Positions 60,465 through 64,000 of a stretch of 64,000 nucleotides of DNA are shown here, piece after piece. The notes under the pieces were generated by a model, which was not told the DNA's origin, made no database searches, and saw only the letters and a list, made by a program, of their open reading frames with translations. Source of the stretch: Cloeon dipterum (taxonomy: Eukaryota; Arthropoda; Insecta; Ephemeroptera; Baetidae); NCBI RefSeq assembly GCF_949628265.1, contig NC_088790.1, positions 15,504,545 to 15,568,544 on the forward strand, in the 5' to 3' direction. The translations under genes and the position numbers were made by a program. Position 1 is the stretch's first letter, and the number at the start of each line of letters is the position of its first letter.

Positions 60465-62176
60465 TCAAATAGGAATTCCGACCATGCTTGCTAGCATTTG
60501 GATGATTTTGATGGTGATTACGATAATGATGTTCAAAAGGATAGGGTTGGCGAGTACGTAGCCGCTGGCGTAGACGAAAATACTGGCTAGGATTGGGCAG
60601 AGCGGCGTGGCTATGCAAACCGGCGTCACCAGCAGCGCCGAGCCGAGAATGAAGACGGCTGCCAGGGCCAGGGTGACACCGACCCTGACTACAAGCCTGA
60701 GGGTCACCTTCTTGAGCGCTGGCAGCACAATCTTCATGAAAATTGGCCTCACCACTTTCTTGATCATAGGCCCCAGAATCACGATAATGCTCTTCACCGA
60801 TTGCACGAGGTCGCGAAATTTGGTCCGCGTGTCCTCCGTCTTCGTCAGCTCCTTCGGCCCGGGTAGAGCAGAAACAATGTCCTTTTCAGGGCGGACTCCA
60901 TCGGCAGGATTTTCGGGCAGGCACAGGTAAGAATCGGCAAACGCGTTCAGATACCAATCAAACTCACTGACTGTTAAAAAAATTAAAATATAAATTGTCG
61001 TTTTTCACGAAAGATTTGATATTGCCTGAAATTACCGAGATTACATAAATATGGCAACTCTATCCTAGATTATTTTTCTTTAGGGTAGTATAGATGAAGG
61101 TGTTGAAATAATCGAGGTCGACGGGAAATTTCCGGAAAACTGGGATGAAATTTGGCTAATATCTCGAGCTCTAAGGAAAACAACTATGTACTAAAAGGTG
61201 TCTATTCAGACAGCCTTCACATCTTTTAAATTATAGTAATTTTTAATGTTAGAAGTTGGAGTAAATTTTAAATTAATGGTTGACGAAATTTCTCGGGAAA
61301 ATTATTTTTTCTAAGAGTTAAATGTTGTGCACATTCACCGGAAATTGGACGAGATAACTGGCATATCAGGGCGTTTCGTGAGCACCCTGATGGCTTTCAA
61401 AAGGTCAAACTGCATATAATATTATTATTATTCCTCTTCACTTGGACGGCGTGCAGATCTTACACAGATCGCCCAAAGCGCGGCATCGGTAAAATGGCTA
61501 TTATATATGGGAATTGAATGATGAGGGCTACCCTGACACCAGAGTTCGATTCCCTGCCTGTTCTGATAGTCTTGTCTGGCCTCAGGGATGACCCCAATAG
61601 TATTTTCCGCAAGTAAAAAACAACCAACCGTGCAACTTTGATTTTTCACATTATTCGCCTGAAATTTGCCGCACCCTGAACATTCTCTGGCATACTTCAT
61701 TCGCTCAGAGCAACATTTTCATCCCATACCTCTAGATCCAGATATTACAATACAAATTAGTTTATACAAGTTTGTTTTATGCTCTGGTTATTTAAACTAT
61801 ATGATTTAACTATTAATTAGTATGGAATTATTATCGCTGATTTAAAGTTTTTTGGAATTAATTAAGGGGTCGATGGTGAGGGTACAAAAAACATACACAC
61901 AAACCAGGATATTATAGTACTACTGTAATGCTATGATTAAAATTTAAAAAATTCAAAACGATCCGATAACAAATCTATTATAGAATTTTTCGATAGGTGA
62001 TCCTGCCAAGAGTAAAAAATAATTATAACAATGGTAAATATTTTGGGGTTTATATTTCCAAACTTACGGTAACAGACTTCATCTTTTCTGCATTCATAAG
62101 ACTCCAGGTTCCGAAGGTCGGCAACAGTTTTCTGGGTTGCCAACCCGCAGAGGAACAAAAGAAAAACAAAACGCAT
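60465..62176 (-). CDS. Small secreted protein, C-x5-C family member 3, hydrophobic C-terminus
   Basis: Minus strand, two coding exons: 62176-62068 and 60970-60465 (stop TGA), with a phase-1 intron of 1.1 kb (donor GTAAGT, acceptor TTTAACAG), encoding 204 residues. The signal peptide is MRFVFLLFLCGLATQKTVA, followed by a short Cys-containing spacer (ECRKDEVCYR). Exon 2 begins SEFDWYLNAFADSYLCLPEN, aligning with the EEFLEALAKHEKRC and DDFMEMLASYATC starts of members 1 and 2. The C-x5-C pair is TPVCIATPLC. The acceptor again lies just before the ATG. Unlike its relatives, the last ~100 residues are strongly hydrophobic (VGVTLALAAVFILGSALLV, ILLNIIIVITIKIIQMLAS) with a lysine-rich stretch before them, so it may insert in membranes; that is inference. 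Confidence 0.72.
61440..61600. repeat. Possible tRNA-derived SINE remnant
   Basis: Inside the intron of member 3, GAGTTCGATTCCCTGCC (about 61538-61554) matches a pol III B box. A degenerate A-box-like GATCGCCCAAAGCG lies about 75 bp upstream. No tail repeat or target duplication was verified. Confidence 0.25.
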
Positions 62177-62179
62177 CTC

Positions 62180-62796
62180 TAAAAACAATGAAAATGATTA
62201 AAACTGTTATAGAATATTTAATATGAAATTGAAAACGCTCCGGTTTACCTATGCCTGCCTGTGTTAGAAATGACCTATGTTCAAATAATAGTCAGAACAT
62301 TTAATAGTACTTCGTATATATATTATTAATATCGTCAGTAAACGATCACACGTATACATAAGAGAAAATTTAAATATGTTTTCATTGTGTTAGCGTAATT
62401 CACCTCGAAAACATACTGTAGTAAAAATTATTATTAAATCATACAAACCAAAAACTCTGCGTGATTATTATCATTTCAATTATTTCCATTGTAAAAATGT
62501 TAGTTATTTAATTAACTAACATCTCATTTTGTTTAGCTCGCAAAATTCTATAGGGTTTGTTTTCTAAATGTTTTTTATTTATGAATTGTAAGACGTCTTT
62601 TAGACGGTATCTTAAGGCACCTGCTACCAGAAATAAATAATAAATTTTGTCAAAAAATATTTTTAAAAAAATAGATGGCAAATAGTGTAAAAAGTATAAT
62701 GTAGAGTGCTCGCGGCCGCCCGCCGATTTACTCTACTGAAAACACAAAGTTTTGATAGAGCCACGAGAGGGCAGCAGCGACTTTTAAAGTCCAACC
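62180..62796. other. Upstream region of secreted member 3
   Basis: On the minus strand a leader exon probably ends at a GTAAAC donor near 62249. A TATATATA box lies at 62315-62322. The rest, to the MITE, is AT-rich with no feature. Confidence 0.35.
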
Positions 62797-62999
62797 AGAG
62801 CCGGCTCTAGACATCACCAAATGTTTTTGACTATCGATATAAATCGATATATATCGTCCGAAAAAATATCGATGTTAAAATATCGTCCTATATAACCTAT
62901 GTTAAGCCACAAAAAACATCGATAAAAATCGATAAATATCGTCAGAAAAAATATCGATATTAAAAATCGATTTTTATTTGGCCATGTCTAGCCGGCTCT
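62797..62999. mobile_element. 203-bp MITE with terminal inverted repeats
   Basis: Ends are imperfect inverted repeats (AGAGCCGGCTCTAGACAT on the left; complement AGAGCCGGCTAGACATG on the right), bracketed by AACC on both sides (62793-62796 and 63000-63003). The interior is built of ATCGAT/TATCG-rich, nearly self-complementary sequence, so the whole element could fold into one long hairpin. Superfamily not determined. Confidence 0.65.
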
Positions 63000-63376
63000 A
63001 ACCAAAACAAATAATTAGATACCAGCCAGCAAATTTGGTGCAGCTGCAGTTCGGATTCCAAGTTGTCACGATTTTAATAAATCTCAGTAATTTAGCATGA
63101 AACGTAATTATTGTCCTTTTAAATCTTTTTAAAAGTAATAACAATGCTACGAGGCACAAAAATCACCGGTGAGCCCTAATTTCACAACCAAATTTTTGGC
63201 AGAGTGATTGTTTTGTTATTACAAAATATTTATTCTGAAGCGTATATACTTGCACACGATCATTACGGGTGACCGAAATTCTTATCTCCTTCGTTACAGA
63301 AATCGCCAGAGAAAAATTACTCGTATTTTGTGGACTGTCCGATCTGTGACATTAATTGTTGCACACTTTTTATAAA

Positions 63377-63942
63377 ATGTCTCAGATCATGATCAGAAGT
63401 CCCAAAAATGTTCTTCAAAGGTGCTACTTTCCTCTTACGCAAATCAGGTATGAAACAATTTGAGATCTCATCCGTTTGATCCTTTTTTTAAATTCTGTAA
63501 TTTAGTATTTTTGTGGCCAATTAAGAGATTGTAATTTTCCCTTTGTATGTGTACATACTGTGAGAGTAGTTAAAATTGTATTTCCATAGAATCCAGAATT
63601 TTTGTATTTTAAGATTCATAGATCATTAAAAAGATTTTTTTCAGAACAAAAAAGCAGACTGCCGGGGTGGACTCGTTGCGGGAGCGCAACAAGCAGCGAT
63701 ACTGGCGATTCCCGAAGACAAACACAGATACTCGGCAAGTCTTCGACTACTTCCTAGTGCTCGACTTTGAGGCAACCTGTCTGGAGAACGAAAAGATTGG
63801 CGTGCAGGAGATAATCGAGTTTCCGTGCATCAAAGTAAACGCGATCACCCTGGAACCGGAAGCTGTGTTCCACCAGTACGTCATGCCCACAGTCAACCCG
63901 CAGCTCAGCGACTTCTGCACTAAACTGACCGGAATTACCCAG
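63377..63942 (+). CDS. ERI1/ERI3 (Snipper)-like DEDDh 3'-5' exonuclease, first exons only
   Basis: Two exons join in phase: 63377-63447 (ATG, donor GTATGA) and 63645-63942 (acceptor TTTTTCAG, donor GTTAAT). The gene continues beyond the window. The product has a basic leader (MSQIMIRSPKNVLQR), then YFLVLDFEATC, which carries the first catalytic Asp and Glu of the ExoI motif, then QEIIEFPCIKVN, FHQYVMPTVNPQLS and CTKLTGITQ, all typical of the ERI1/ERI3 subfamily. These enzymes trim structured RNA 3' ends (histone mRNA, 5.8S rRNA, small RNAs; Drosophila Snipper is related). The remaining catalytic residues lie outside the window. An alternative upstream ATG exon (63144-63168, donor GTGAGC) ends in phase 1 and does not join directly. 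Confidence 0.85.
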
Positions 63943-64000
63943 GTTAATAAGAGCTGCGTATTTTCGAGGGACTTTTTTTAAAAGACAAAAACTAAAAATT

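Noticed and set aside
63144-63168. ATG exon upstream of the ERI-like gene
   Set aside because: It ends in phase 1 and cannot join 63645 in frame, whereas the ATG exon at 63377-63447 ends in the required phase 2. It could still be an upstream frame in the leader.

Overview
The window is nuclear DNA of an arthropod, most probably an insect. It is AT-rich, its genes are split by GT-AG introns, the recognisable proteins are animal ones, and there are DNA-transposon remnants. Many introns are near-minimal (48-64 bp) and sit beside introns of several kb. I cannot name the order or species.

Layout. (1) 2355-8482, + strand: the last seven coding exons of a proline/serine-rich nuclear protein that I read as the C-terminal half of Nuclear factor I. 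The DNA-binding exons would lie upstream of the window. About 1.7-3.4 kb of probable 3' UTR follows. (2) 13725-23857, +: a five-exon gene for a 326-residue single-pass membrane protein with a tyrosine-rich tail, which I do not recognise. Its first intron is 6.4 kb. (3) 25147-28689, +: LSG1 (Ns3), the circularly permuted GTPase of 60S ribosome maturation, complete in 10 exons. (4) 29821-42340, +: HEATR5, a HEAT-repeat partner of AP-1/clathrin trafficking, complete in 31 coding exons (2075 residues). (5) 43448-48813, +: a secreted CUB-domain serine protease, complete in 10 exons. (6) 50190-62176: three small secreted proteins (two +, one -). They share gene architecture, intron phase and a C-x5-C signature, and look like a lineage-specific expanded family. 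(7) 63377 to the right edge, +: the first exons of an ERI1/ERI3 (Snipper)-type DEDDh 3'-5' exonuclease.

The stretch from about 49 to 63 kb is accessory in character. Besides the secreted family it holds a 1.3-kb hAT-like element with a perfect 8-bp target duplication, a 1.3-kb terminal-inverted-repeat element with a coding-like interior, a 203-bp MITE, a long perfect hairpin, and a 44-bp palindrome between 5-bp direct repeats. A second micro-palindrome (32 bp, perfect, between 8-bp direct repeats) lies in the LSG1 promoter. These two palindromes and the three-member secreted family are the least ordinary things here.

The housekeeping genes LSG1 and HEATR5 are compact same-strand neighbours (stop to next start about 1.1 kb). 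I see no functional coupling between them and the secreted genes. All exon coordinates were derived by hand from splice signals and phase continuity. Family names rest on recognised motifs; no search was run.
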